DNA of 8,648 bases from Clostridiales bacterium UBA1701 (lineage in GTDB: Bacteria; Bacillota; Clostridia; Oscillospirales; Oscillospiraceae): positions 57,315 through 65,962 of the forward strand of contig DCJL01000029.1 of assembly GCA_002320035.1 (NCBI GenBank), written 5' to 3'. The notes beneath the pieces were generated by a model. That model saw nothing but the letters and a program-made list of their open reading frames with translations. It was not told the origin of the DNA and searched no databases. Every line of letters begins with the position of its first letter. The stretch's first letter is position 1. The translations under genes were made by a program, and so were the position numbers. Below, piece by piece: positions 1 through 6,025 of this stretch.

Positions 1-2
1 CT

Positions 3-63
3 GTCAAAATGCCCGGCGGAAAGCTTGTCAAAAAAGTCCGACACGGACTTTTTTGACAAGCTG
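3..63 (+). repeat. 3'-end repeat module, copy 1 (box plus terminator palindrome)
   Basis: The module has two parts. The first is the box CCCGGCGGAAAGC at 12-24, preceded by GTCAAAAT. The second is a perfect 19-bp inverted repeat, 22-40 against 44-62, with the 3-base loop ACA. The inner stem AAAAAAGTCCG/CGGACTTTTTT has the form of a bidirectional intrinsic terminator, with the T run at 49-54. The same box recurs inverted at 4132-4144 and 7518-7530. The 19-mer CAGCTTGTCAAAAAAGTCC recurs exactly at 4092-4110 and 8627-8645, and its complement is at 45-63 here. The orientation suggests that a + strand transcription unit off the left edge ends here. Confidence 0.8.
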
Positions 64-65
64 GG

Positions 66-97
66 CAGAAGCGCCCGTCTCAGGACGGGCGCTTCTG
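66..97. terminator. Strong GC-rich hairpin, probable intrinsic terminator
   Basis: A perfect 14-bp stem (66-79 against 84-97) closes a TCAG loop. The outer pairs end in CTTCTG and TCTC follows, so the U-rich tail is weak on either strand. It lies directly after the repeat terminator at 22-62 and before the promoter of the MATE gene, so it probably insulates that gene from readthrough. The sequence does not fix which strand it serves. Confidence 0.6.
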
Positions 98-102
98 TCT
101 CA

Positions 103-131
103 TTGACAAGGCTTTTCGCGGCGGATATACT
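103..131 (+). promoter_or_regulatory. Sigma-70/sigma-A type promoter of the MATE gene
   Basis: The -35 box TTGACA (103-108) is a perfect consensus. A 17-base spacer follows, then the -10 box TATACT (126-131), which matches five of six consensus bases. Transcription would start near 138-139. That leaves about 35 bases before the TTG start at 173 and only about 19 before the GTG at 158. Confidence 0.75.
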
Positions 132-172
132 GATAGCGCGCTGATTTTACATTTTTCGTGGGAGATGGTCTT

Positions 173-1534
173 TTGGTTTCGCTTCTGCGCCAGCGGGACA
201 CGGATATGACCCGGGGGGGGATTCTCCGGCTGCTGCTGGCCTTTTCCGTGCCGCTGCTCATTGGCAATATTTTTCAGCAGCTTTACAACACCGTGGACTC
301 GGTGATCGTCGGCAACTTTGTAAGCCTGCAGGCCCTGGCGGCCGTGGGCTGCACGGGCCCCATCATCAATGCGCTGATTGGCCTTTTTGCCGGGCTCTCC
401 TCCGGTGCCGGGGTTGTCATCTCCCAGTATTACGGGGCCAGGGACAAGGAGAAGCTGCGCCAGTCGGTGCAGACCACGGTGGTACTGACGCTTGGGCTCT
501 GTGTTTTGCTGACGGCGGCGGGCGTGCTGGCCACGCCCGCCATGCTGCGCCTGATGGACACCCCGGCAGACGTTTTTCCCGAGGCGGAGGAATATCTGCG
601 CATCTACTTCTGGGGCGTGTCCGGCCTGCTGCTTTACAATATGGGGGCAGGCATACTCAGAGCTGTGGGAGATTCCACACGGCCCCTGTACTTTCTGATC
701 TTCTCCGCTTTGACAAACACTGTGCTGGACATTATTTTTGTAAAACATCTGGCCATGGGCATCGCCGGGGCGGCCGTAGCCACCGTTATCGCGCAGGGCC
801 TTTCGGCGGCGCTTGTGATGCTGCTGCTCTCCCGGCCCGGCTCCGCATACAGAGTGGACATTCTGCATCTGACCGCCAGTCCCCGGCTGCTGAGCAAAAT
901 ATGCGCCATTGGTATTCCTTCGGCGCTGCAGCTGGCCGTCACCGCTTTTTCCAATATCTTTGTCCAGTCATATATAAACCGCTTTGAGAGTTCCTGCATG
1001 GCCGGCTGGGCGGCATATAACAAAATCGACGCCTTTGCCATGATGCCCATGATGTCCCTGTCCATCGCCCTGACCACCTTTGTGGGCCAGAATCTGGGCG
1101 CAGGCGAATACGCCAGGGCCCGCTCAGCGCCCAGATACGGGCTTTTAATCGGCTTTGTCATGATGCTGATTATTCTGACGCCCCTGATGATTTTTGCGCC
1201 CCAGCTCACGGCTCTCTTCAACCGGGATCCGGAGGTCGTCGGCTTCGGCGCCATGTTTATACGAATGATCTCCCCCTTTTATCTTGCCTTTGCAGTAAAC
1301 CAGGTGTACCTGGGCGCCCTGCGCGGGGCGGGAGACACAAAAGCCACCATGCTCATCGCCCTGGGCTCCTTCGTCCTGTTCCGGCAGCTTTATCTCTACA
1401 TATCTTACCGCCTGGGCGGCGGGCTCACCGCCGTGGCCCTGGGTTATCCCGCGGGCTGGCTGCTCTGCAGCGCCATTCTGCTTTTCTACTACTACGGCCG
1501 GAAAACGAAAACCGGCGCAGGCAGGATAATATAA
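173..1534 (+). CDS. MATE family efflux transporter
   Basis: This is an integral membrane antiporter of the MATE (NorM/DinF-like) superfamily, which exports cationic drugs or metabolites in exchange for Na+ or H+. The conserved N-terminal pattern is visible (DMTRGG, then PLLIGNIFQQLYNTVDSVIVG), as are the family signature GDSTRPLYFLIFSALTNTVL and the second-half equivalents FVGQNLGAG and GALRGAGDTK. The hydrophobic pattern fits 12 membrane segments, and about 450 residues is the usual length. Three starts are possible. GTG at 158 has no ribosome site and lies very close to the predicted transcription start. TTG at 173 follows GGGAG at 160-164 with an 8-base spacer and is chosen here. ATG at 206 begins at MTRGG, a common start in homologs, but its ribosome site is weak. 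The gene is monocistronic and its substrate cannot be read from the sequence. Confidence 0.93.
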   Translation: MVSLLRQRDTDMTRGGILRLLLAFSVPLLIGNIFQQLYNTVDSVIVGNFVSLQALAAVGCTGPIINALIGLFAGLSSGAGVVISQYYGARDKEKLRQSVQTTVVLTLGLCVLLTAAGVLATPAMLRLMDTPADVFPEAEEYLRIYFWGVSGLLLYNMGAGILRAVGDSTRPLYFLIFSALTNTVLDIIFVKHLAMGIAGAAVATVIAQGLSAALVMLLLSRPGSAYRVDILHLTASPRLLSKICAIGIPSALQLAVTAFSNIFVQSYINRFESSCMAGWAAYNKIDAFAMMPMMSLSIALTTFVGQNLGAGEYARARSAPRYGLLIGFVMMLIILTPLMIFAPQLTALFNRDPEVVGFGAMFIRMISPFYLAFAVNQVYLGALRGAGDTKATMLIALGSFVLFRQLYLYISYRLGGGLTAVALGYPAGWLLCSAILLFYYYGRKTKTGAGRII

Positions 1535-1537
1535 AAA

Positions 1538-1563
1538 TCCGCCCGGCAGCACGACCGGGCGGA
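1538..1563 (-). terminator. Intrinsic terminator of the PepSY gene
   Basis: A 9-bp stem, TCCGCCCGG (1538-1546) against CCGGGCGGA (1555-1563), has an 8-base loop. On the - strand the stem runs into ATTTTTAT, a good U tract, 48 bases after the PepSY stop codon. On the + strand no T run follows, so termination of the MATE transcript here would be weaker. The hairpin sits between convergent genes and may partly serve both. Confidence 0.75.
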
Positions 1564-1610
1564 ATCGGGAGAGAAAGCCTGAAAAGAGGGAGTGCGGGGG
1601 GGCTATTCTG

Positions 1611-1925
1611 TCAGTCGGCGTGCTCCGGCTCGGAATGGCTGTAAAGAATTTCACCGCTGGCAGCGTCTACGGTGTACTCGTAGTCCATGCCGTGAGTCTC
1701 AAAATCGATATCGTACCAGGCTGAACTGCGGCTGCTGTCAAAATCCACATCCATGTCGATAAGCTCTGCCCGGCTGAGTCCGGCATGTCCCAGGGCGATC
1801 TCAAGAGCCTCGTCCTTTTCGATATTGCGCTCATGGTGCCGCCAGATGAAGAATCCGGCTGCTGCGCCGCCCACAAGGACAAATATCAAAATTACCGCAA
1901 GAACGGGTTTTAAAGTTTTTTTCAT
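1611..1925 (-). CDS. Small membrane-anchored PepSY domain protein
   Basis: The 104-residue protein has a short basic N-terminus (MKKTLK), one hydrophobic segment at about residues 7-28, and a single PepSY-type domain at about 35-96. Family features are the first helix (KDEALEIALGHAGLSRAEL), the strand pattern WYDIDFETHGMDYEYTVDA and the closing GEILYS. The domain should lie outside the membrane. PepSY domains are known as inhibitory or binding modules and in Gram-positive bacteria often sit beside two-component systems. The start is supported by AAGGAG in front of the ATG at 1925. The gene is divergent from the response regulator with a 122-base spacer, which suggests that it is controlled by that system or modulates it. 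No enzymatic role is implied. Confidence 0.85.
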   Translation of the reverse strand: MKKTLKPVLAVILIFVLVGGAAAGFFIWRHHERNIEKDEALEIALGHAGLSRAELIDMDVDFDSSRSSAWYDIDFETHGMDYEYTVDAASGEILYSHSEPEHAD

Positions 1926-1960
1926 CTTGGTTCTCCTTCATGCTCTTTGATTATGGCTGC

Positions 1961-1989
1961 ATTATAAGGGCAGATTTTAAGAAAAGCAT
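1961..1989 (-). promoter_or_regulatory. Predicted promoter of the PepSY gene
   Basis: On the - strand a perfect -10 box TATAAT (1961-1966) lies 35 bases before the start codon. At 17-base spacing the -35 position reads ATGCTT (1984-1989), which is far from consensus. A good -10 with a poor -35 is typical of promoters that need an activator. The dyad at 1978-2003 covers exactly this -35 region. Confidence 0.55.
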
Positions 1990-2026
1990 TAAATTAATTC
2001 TTATTTTTCCCTGCTAAAATTTTTCC
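1978..2026. promoter_or_regulatory. Divergent control region with dyad and direct repeats
   Basis: This AT-rich stretch lies between the PepSY and response regulator genes. It holds the inverted repeat TAAGAA (1978-1983) / TTCTTA (1998-2003), centred 20 bp apart, and the direct repeat ATTTTTCC (2003-2010 and 2019-2026) with 16-bp spacing. A candidate -10 box for the regulator gene, TAAAAT (2015-2020), has no clear -35. OmpR-family regulators commonly bind paired half-sites, so autoregulation and control of the PepSY gene are plausible. This is inferred from pattern only. Confidence 0.4.
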
Positions 2027-2047
2027 TGAAAGAGAGGGGGGGCAAGA

Positions 2048-2719
2048 ATGAGAATTCTTGTTGTAGAGGACGAAAAGCACCTAAACCGCATTATATCAGA
2101 AGCGCTGGAGGATGAGGGATACAGTGTGGACAGCTGCTTCAACGGGCTGGATGGGCTGGAATACGCCTCCGGCGCCGCATACGACGTAATCATTCTGGAC
2201 ATTATGATGCCCAAAATGGACGGGCTGGAGATGGTCCGCCGCCTGCGCCTTCAGGGAAGCGCCACGCCCGTGCTCTTTCTCACCGCCCGCGACAGTGTGG
2301 CGGACAGAGTGAAGGGGCTGGAGAGCGGCGGAGATTATTATCTGGTCAAGCCCTTTGACTTTAAGGAGCTTATGGCCGTGGTGCGGGTAATGACCAGAAA
2401 ATACACCGGCAACCGCTCCAACGTCTACACCATTGCCGACCTGAGCCTGGACGCGGCGGCAAAAACCGTTACCCGGGCGGGGCGGAACATCGAGCTGACG
2501 GCAAAGGAATTTTCCCTTCTGGAATATATGATAAGGAACCGGGGGGTCGTTCTTTCCCGGGAGATGATAGAAAACAACCTCTGGAATTTTGACTATGAGG
2601 GCGGCACCAACATTGTCGACGTGTACATGGGCTATCTGCGCAAAAAAATGGACGCGGGCTTTGAGAAGAAGCTTATTCACACGGTCTGGGGCACCGGCTG
2701 GGTGCTGAGAGAGGAGTAA
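2048..2719 (+). CDS. OmpR/PhoB family response regulator
   Basis: This is a cytoplasmic DNA-binding regulator of 223 residues, normal for the family. The receiver domain (about 1-118) has the acidic pocket E7-D8-E9, the phosphoacceptor D51 in ILDIMMPKMDG, the switch residue T79 in FLTA and the conserved K101 in VKPF. The C-terminal winged-helix domain (about 126-222) includes ELTAKEFSLLEYMIRN, the recognition-helix stretch GGTNIVDVYMGYLRKK and the terminal hairpin GTGWVLRE. The GAGAGGGGG stretch at 2032-2040 can act as the ribosome site for the ATG at 2048. The histidine kinase begins 6 bases after its stop, so the two are almost certainly co-transcribed. One small oddity: the usual GADDYL before the active lysine reads GGDYYL. 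Target genes are unknown; the divergent PepSY gene is the best local candidate. Confidence 0.96.
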   Translation: MRILVVEDEKHLNRIISEALEDEGYSVDSCFNGLDGLEYASGAAYDVIILDIMMPKMDGLEMVRRLRLQGSATPVLFLTARDSVADRVKGLESGGDYYLVKPFDFKELMAVVRVMTRKYTGNRSNVYTIADLSLDAAAKTVTRAGRNIELTAKEFSLLEYMIRNRGVVLSREMIENNLWNFDYEGGTNIVDVYMGYLRKKMDAGFEKKLIHTVWGTGWVLREE

Positions 2720-2725
2720 AAAAGC

Positions 2726-4054
2726 ATGTCAGCAAAGCTTCGGCTCACACTTTGGTTTACGCTGATGGTCTTTATTCTGGCGGCCATGGTGCTGGTTTTC
2801 GTGCTGGTTATAAACAGTGCCGCCATTACGGACGACCCGGCTGAGCGGCTTGTAAAAACTGTCCTGCGCAACGCGGACGATGTGGAGTTTGACAACGGCC
2901 GCTTTGACTGGGAGGAGCTTGAACCATACCGCCGGGGGGTTTACTGCTCCTTTTACAGCACGGCCGGGGAGCTGCTTCTGGCCGCCGAGGATCCGGGCAT
3001 GACAGAGCTCTCGCTGCCTTTTGAGAAGAACATTATCAGGACAGTTAACATAGGCGGGCAGGACTACTTCTGCTATGACAGCTATGTGGACATGGATATC
3101 ACCGGTATATGGATACGCGGCCTTGTGTCCTCCTCGGACCGTTCCGGCCTGATGCACACCATTATTGTCCTAACCTGTACCCTGCTGCCTGCGCTGATGG
3201 CGCTCACTCTTGGCGGCGGCTGGATCATCGCCCTGGACGCATTCCGGCCCATGGAGAAAATCCTCGCCGCCGCCGACTCCATTTCCGACGGCGGCGACCT
3301 TACGGCCCGGGTGGGTTTAAAGCGGGGGCCCACGGAGATGCGGCGGCTGAGCCGGGCTTTCGACCGGATGTTTGCCCGTCTGGAGCTCTCGTTCAACGCC
3401 GAGAGGCAGTTTGCCTCCGATGCCTCCCATGAGCTGCGCACGCCCATAACCGTCATTCTGGCCGAATGCGACAGGGCCAAAAGGAAAGACAAGAGCCCAG
3501 AGGATTTTTTGGCCTCCATCGCCGTGATTGAGGAGCAGGGGAAGCATATGTCCGAGCTGGTGCAGCAGCTCCTGGGCCTCACCCGCATACAGCACGGCAC
3601 CGACCGCTATCCCATGCGCCGCTCGGACCTGAGCATTTTTGTGGAGTCCTGCTGTGGGGAGTTCATGCCCCATGACAGCCGCGGCATAAGCCTGGAGACG
3701 GATATAAAGCCCGGCATCGAGGCGGACTTTAATCCGGCTCTCATGTCCAGAGTGGTTCAGAATCTTCTGCAGAACGCCTATAAATATGGCCGGGAAAACG
3801 GGCATATTCTTGTGGGCCTTGAGCAGCGCGGGGGCAGGGCTTTGCTCCGTGTCCGGGATGACGGGATCGGCATCGCGCCGGAGGATCAGGACAAAATCTG
3901 GCAGCGCTTCTGGCAGGCGGATGCCTCCCGGGGGGAGGATGGCGGAAGCGGCCTGGGCCTTGCCATGGTGAAGGAGATTGCCGAGTTTCACGGCGGCAGG
4001 GCAAGCGTTGACAGCGAGCCCGGCAAGGGCAGCACCTTCATGGTGGAGATATGA
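2726..4054 (+). CDS. Sensor histidine kinase (HAMP/HisKA/HATPase_c)
   Basis: This is a membrane sensor kinase of 442 residues that should phosphorylate the regulator encoded just upstream. There is a membrane segment at about 8-33, an extracytoplasmic sensor region of about 110 residues without a recognisable fold (34-143), and a second membrane segment at about 144-170. A HAMP-like linker leads to the HisKA helix, where H235 sits in SDASHELRTP. The ATPase domain shows the N box (NLLQNAYKYG, 346-355), G1 (DDGIGI, 378-383), the F box (IWQRFWQ, 391-397) and G2 (GSGLGL, 407-412). All catalytic motifs look intact. A GAGGAG ribosome site lies in the last codons of the regulator gene. The stop codon overlaps the first bases of the following terminator stem. 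The signal is unknown. Confidence 0.95.
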   Translation: MSAKLRLTLWFTLMVFILAAMVLVFVLVINSAAITDDPAERLVKTVLRNADDVEFDNGRFDWEELEPYRRGVYCSFYSTAGELLLAAEDPGMTELSLPFEKNIIRTVNIGGQDYFCYDSYVDMDITGIWIRGLVSSSDRSGLMHTIIVLTCTLLPALMALTLGGGWIIALDAFRPMEKILAAADSISDGGDLTARVGLKRGPTEMRRLSRAFDRMFARLELSFNAERQFASDASHELRTPITVILAECDRAKRKDKSPEDFLASIAVIEEQGKHMSELVQQLLGLTRIQHGTDRYPMRRSDLSIFVESCCGEFMPHDSRGISLETDIKPGIEADFNPALMSRVVQNLLQNAYKYGRENGHILVGLEQRGGRALLRVRDDGIGIAPEDQDKIWQRFWQADASRGEDGGSGLGLAMVKEIAEFHGGRASVDSEPGKGSTFMVEI

Positions 4055-4092
4055 GAAAAGCGTACCGGGAAAATTTCCGGTACGCTTTTCTC
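4053..4092 (+). terminator. Terminator of the two-component operon
   Basis: A perfect 16-bp inverted repeat (4053-4068 against 4077-4092) has an 8-base loop, GAAAATTT. The A-rich foot of the 5' arm and the CTTTTCTC end of the 3' arm make it terminator-like in both directions, although no further T run follows. The stem begins within the kinase stop codon (4052-4054). It abuts repeat copy 2, so two hairpins stand back to back between convergent operons. Confidence 0.75.
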
Positions 4093-4153
4093 AGCTTGTC
4101 AAAAAAGTCCGTGCCGGACTGTTTTGACCGCGCTTTCCGCCGGGCGTTTTGAC
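4092..4153 (-). repeat. 3'-end repeat module, copy 2, with the importer operon terminator
   Basis: Read on the - strand this is GTCAAAAC, then the box CCCGGCGGAAAGC (4132-4144), then GTCAAAACAG and a hairpin whose arms are 4098-4111 and 4115-4128. The hairpin has one mismatch (4105 opposite 4121) and its 3' side ends in TTTTTTGAC. This is a good intrinsic terminator about 95 bases after the ATPase stop codon. The 19-mer CAGCTTGTCAAAAAAGTCC at 4092-4110 is identical to copies 1 and 4. Compared with copy 1, the box segment of 22 bases differs at one position. Confidence 0.8.
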
Positions 4154-4223
4154 GCTGTCACCCATGCGCGCCTTTTCCCGCAGAACTCTGTTTTTATCTA
4201 TTTTTATACTCCCATGTTATTTT

Positions 4224-4979
4224 TCACTGCACCACAAGGACAATACGCCGCCCCTCCAGCTCGGCAATCTTCGCCTCCACGCCGTAAACATCCCTCATTG
4301 CCCTGGCGTCCAGAACGGAACAATCGCCGTATCTGTACACCTCGCCCCGGCGCAGCAGAAGGAACCTGTCGCAAAAGCGCAGGGCAAGGGACAGGTCGTG
4401 AATCACCATGATGGCGGCCAGGCCGTCATTATGGCAAATGTCCTGCACGATGCGCAGGACCTGATACTGGTTGCTGATATCCAGAGAACTGGTAGGCTCG
4501 TCCAGAAGCATCAGCTTCGGCTGCTGTGCCAGCGCTCTGGCGATCATGACCTTCTGCCGCTCGCCGCCGGAAAGCTGATTCAAAAACCGCCCCCGCAAGT
4601 CCGAAATGTTCAGCCGCTCCATTGCGCTGTGGACGATGTTGTGGTCCTCCTCGCTGACACCCCACTTCATATACGGGCGGCGGCCCAGCATAACCATGTC
4701 ATGAACCGTCATCTGGGTATTTGCCACCGTCTGGGACACAAAGGCCGCCCGCCGCGCGATCTCCCTGCTGGTCATCCCCATAAGGTTTTCCCCATCCAGC
4801 AGAAATTCTCCGGAATCCGCCTTGAGTATTCCGTTAAAACACTTGAGAAGCGTGCTTTTCCCAGCCCCGTTGTTTCCCAGAATGGCAAGGAACTGCCCCG
4901 CTTCCAGCTCAAAGCCTACGCTTTTCAAGACCTCCGGGCAGCCCTTATAGTGGTAGCAGATATTTCTGGCCTGAATCAT
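4224..4979 (-). CDS. Metal-chelate ABC transporter ATP-binding protein (FecE/BtuD-like)
   Basis: The 251-residue cytoplasmic ATPase powers the importer formed with the two genes upstream. All the nucleotide-binding motifs are visible: Walker A GNNGAGKS (35-42), Q-loop Q83, signature LSGGE (136-140), Walker B LMLLDE (156-161), D-loop SSLD (164-167) and switch H194. The length and the GRRPYMKW region fit the iron-siderophore/heme/cobalamin class. The frame stays open far upstream, but the start MIQARNICYHY at 4979 is chosen. It gives a normal family N-terminus, it overlaps the permease stop as ATGA (4976-4979), and AGGAG lies just before it with a short spacer. This is the last gene of the operon, which ends at repeat copy 2. 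Confidence 0.94.
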   Translation of the reverse strand: MIQARNICYHYKGCPEVLKSVGFELEAGQFLAILGNNGAGKSTLLKCFNGILKADSGEFLLDGENLMGMTSREIARRAAFVSQTVANTQMTVHDMVMLGRRPYMKWGVSEEDHNIVHSAMERLNISDLRGRFLNQLSGGERQKVMIARALAQQPKLMLLDEPTSSLDISNQYQVLRIVQDICHNDGLAAIMVIHDLSLALRFCDRFLLLRRGEVYRYGDCSVLDARAMRDVYGVEAKIAELEGRRIVLVVQ

Positions 4980-6025
4980 TTGCTCCTGCCCCCCCTGAAA
5001 AGAAGGTATAGGAACAGCGGCCCGCCAAGGAACGCTGTAATTGCGCCGATGGGAAGAATAACCGGCGCGATGGCGGTACGGGCAAGCAGATCGCTGAGCA
5101 GAAGCAGGCTTGCTCCGGCCAGGATGGAGCCCGGGATCAGATATACATGGTTGTTTCCCACAACCCTCCGCACAATATGCGGCGCCGCCAGACCGATAAA
5201 ATTGATCAGACCCACATTGGCCACAATGATGGAGCTTGTCAGACAGCACAGCAGCATATTAAACACCGTCATTTTTTTCACATTTATTCCCAGGCTCACC
5301 GCCGTCTCCTCCCCGCTGAGCAGGGCGTTGTAGTCCCAGCGGTGAAGGACGCAGTAGACGATCAGGACGGCCACAACCAGGGCCATGGGCTTCATATCGT
5401 CCCAGCCGGTGCTGCCAAGGTCGCCAAAGGTCCAGAAAACCAGGGACGCCAGTTCCACCTCATTCGCAAAGTACTGTATCAGCGTCGTGGCCCCCGAGAG
5501 CATGGCGCTGATGGCGACGCCGGCCAGGACGATCCCCTCCGGTGAAACCTGCTTAAAGCGGGACAGCGCCAGAATGATCAGCGCCACCGCGACAGAGCCG
5601 GCAAACGAGAGCAGAGAGATCCCCAGGCCGCCGCCCATATGCAGGACAATAATGGCCATGGCGGCGCCGAACGTGGCTCCCTGGGATACGCCCAGAGTGG
5701 ATGCGGAAGCCAGGGGATTGTGCAAAATGGCCTGGAGGATGCAGCCGGACAGCCCCAGCCCAGCGCCCGCCAGTATGGCCGTGCAGATTCTGGGAAGGCG
5801 GTTATTCTGGACCACGAGGTTGATTTTCCCGTCTGCGGACAGGCCGAAAACGCCCTTTATCAGCTCCCCAACCGGCGTGTTGTAGGACCCGGCCCGGAGG
5901 GAAAGCAGGGCGGAGGCAAACAGAAGCACCGCCAGGAGCATCAGAAAACCGATGCTCCTGGTCTGGTTTTTTCTATACGCGCTGTTCTGTCCTTTATTCT
6001 CCAATTGTGATCGCACGGAACGCAT
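4976..6025 (-). CDS. FecCD/BtuC family ABC transporter permease
   Basis: This is a membrane permease of 349 residues, probably acting as a homodimer with the ATPase. Family marks are RLPR (76-79), GLSGCILQAILHNPLA (91-106), the cytoplasmic coupling-helix region SGEETAVSLGI (237-247), FIGLAAPHIVR (276-286) and the closing LPIGAITAFLGGPLFLYLL (324-342). The hydrophobic pattern fits about ten membrane segments. The N-terminus carries about 24 extra polar residues before the first membrane helix. The start at 6025 lies inside the 3' end of the binding-protein gene (32-base overlap) and is well supported by AAGGAGG six bases upstream. Only one permease gene is present, which is usual for importers with a homodimeric membrane part. 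Confidence 0.95.
   Translation of the reverse strand: MRSVRSQLENKGQNSAYRKNQTRSIGFLMLLAVLLFASALLSLRAGSYNTPVGELIKGVFGLSADGKINLVVQNNRLPRICTAILAGAGLGLSGCILQAILHNPLASASTLGVSQGATFGAAMAIIVLHMGGGLGISLLSFAGSVAVALIILALSRFKQVSPEGIVLAGVAISAMLSGATTLIQYFANEVELASLVFWTFGDLGSTGWDDMKPMALVVAVLIVYCVLHRWDYNALLSGEETAVSLGINVKKMTVFNMLLCCLTSSIIVANVGLINFIGLAAPHIVRRVVGNNHVYLIPGSILAGASLLLLSDLLARTAIAPVILPIGAITAFLGGPLFLYLLFRGGRSK

Noticed and set aside
1..144. + strand frame open from the left edge to TGA at 142-144, also reading DFFDKL through the repeat
   Set aside because: It crosses two terminator hairpins and the MATE promoter, so it is more likely non-coding. It could be the tail of an upstream gene only if those hairpins are not terminators.
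80..868. 262-codon - strand frame opposite the MATE gene
   Set aside because: Low-complexity Gln/Gly/His-rich composition and complete overlap with a well-supported membrane protein.
4980..5249. N-terminal extension of the ATPase frame to 5249
   Set aside because: It lies entirely within the permease gene and has no family match. The start at 4979 gives the normal ATPase N-terminus and an ATGA overlap.
4149..5333. Long + strand open frame of 394 codons opposite the ATPase and permease genes
   Set aside because: It is antisense to two clear ABC genes, its product has no recognisable domain and is rich in Pro/His/Arg typical of a shadow frame, and no promoter or ribosome site was seen.
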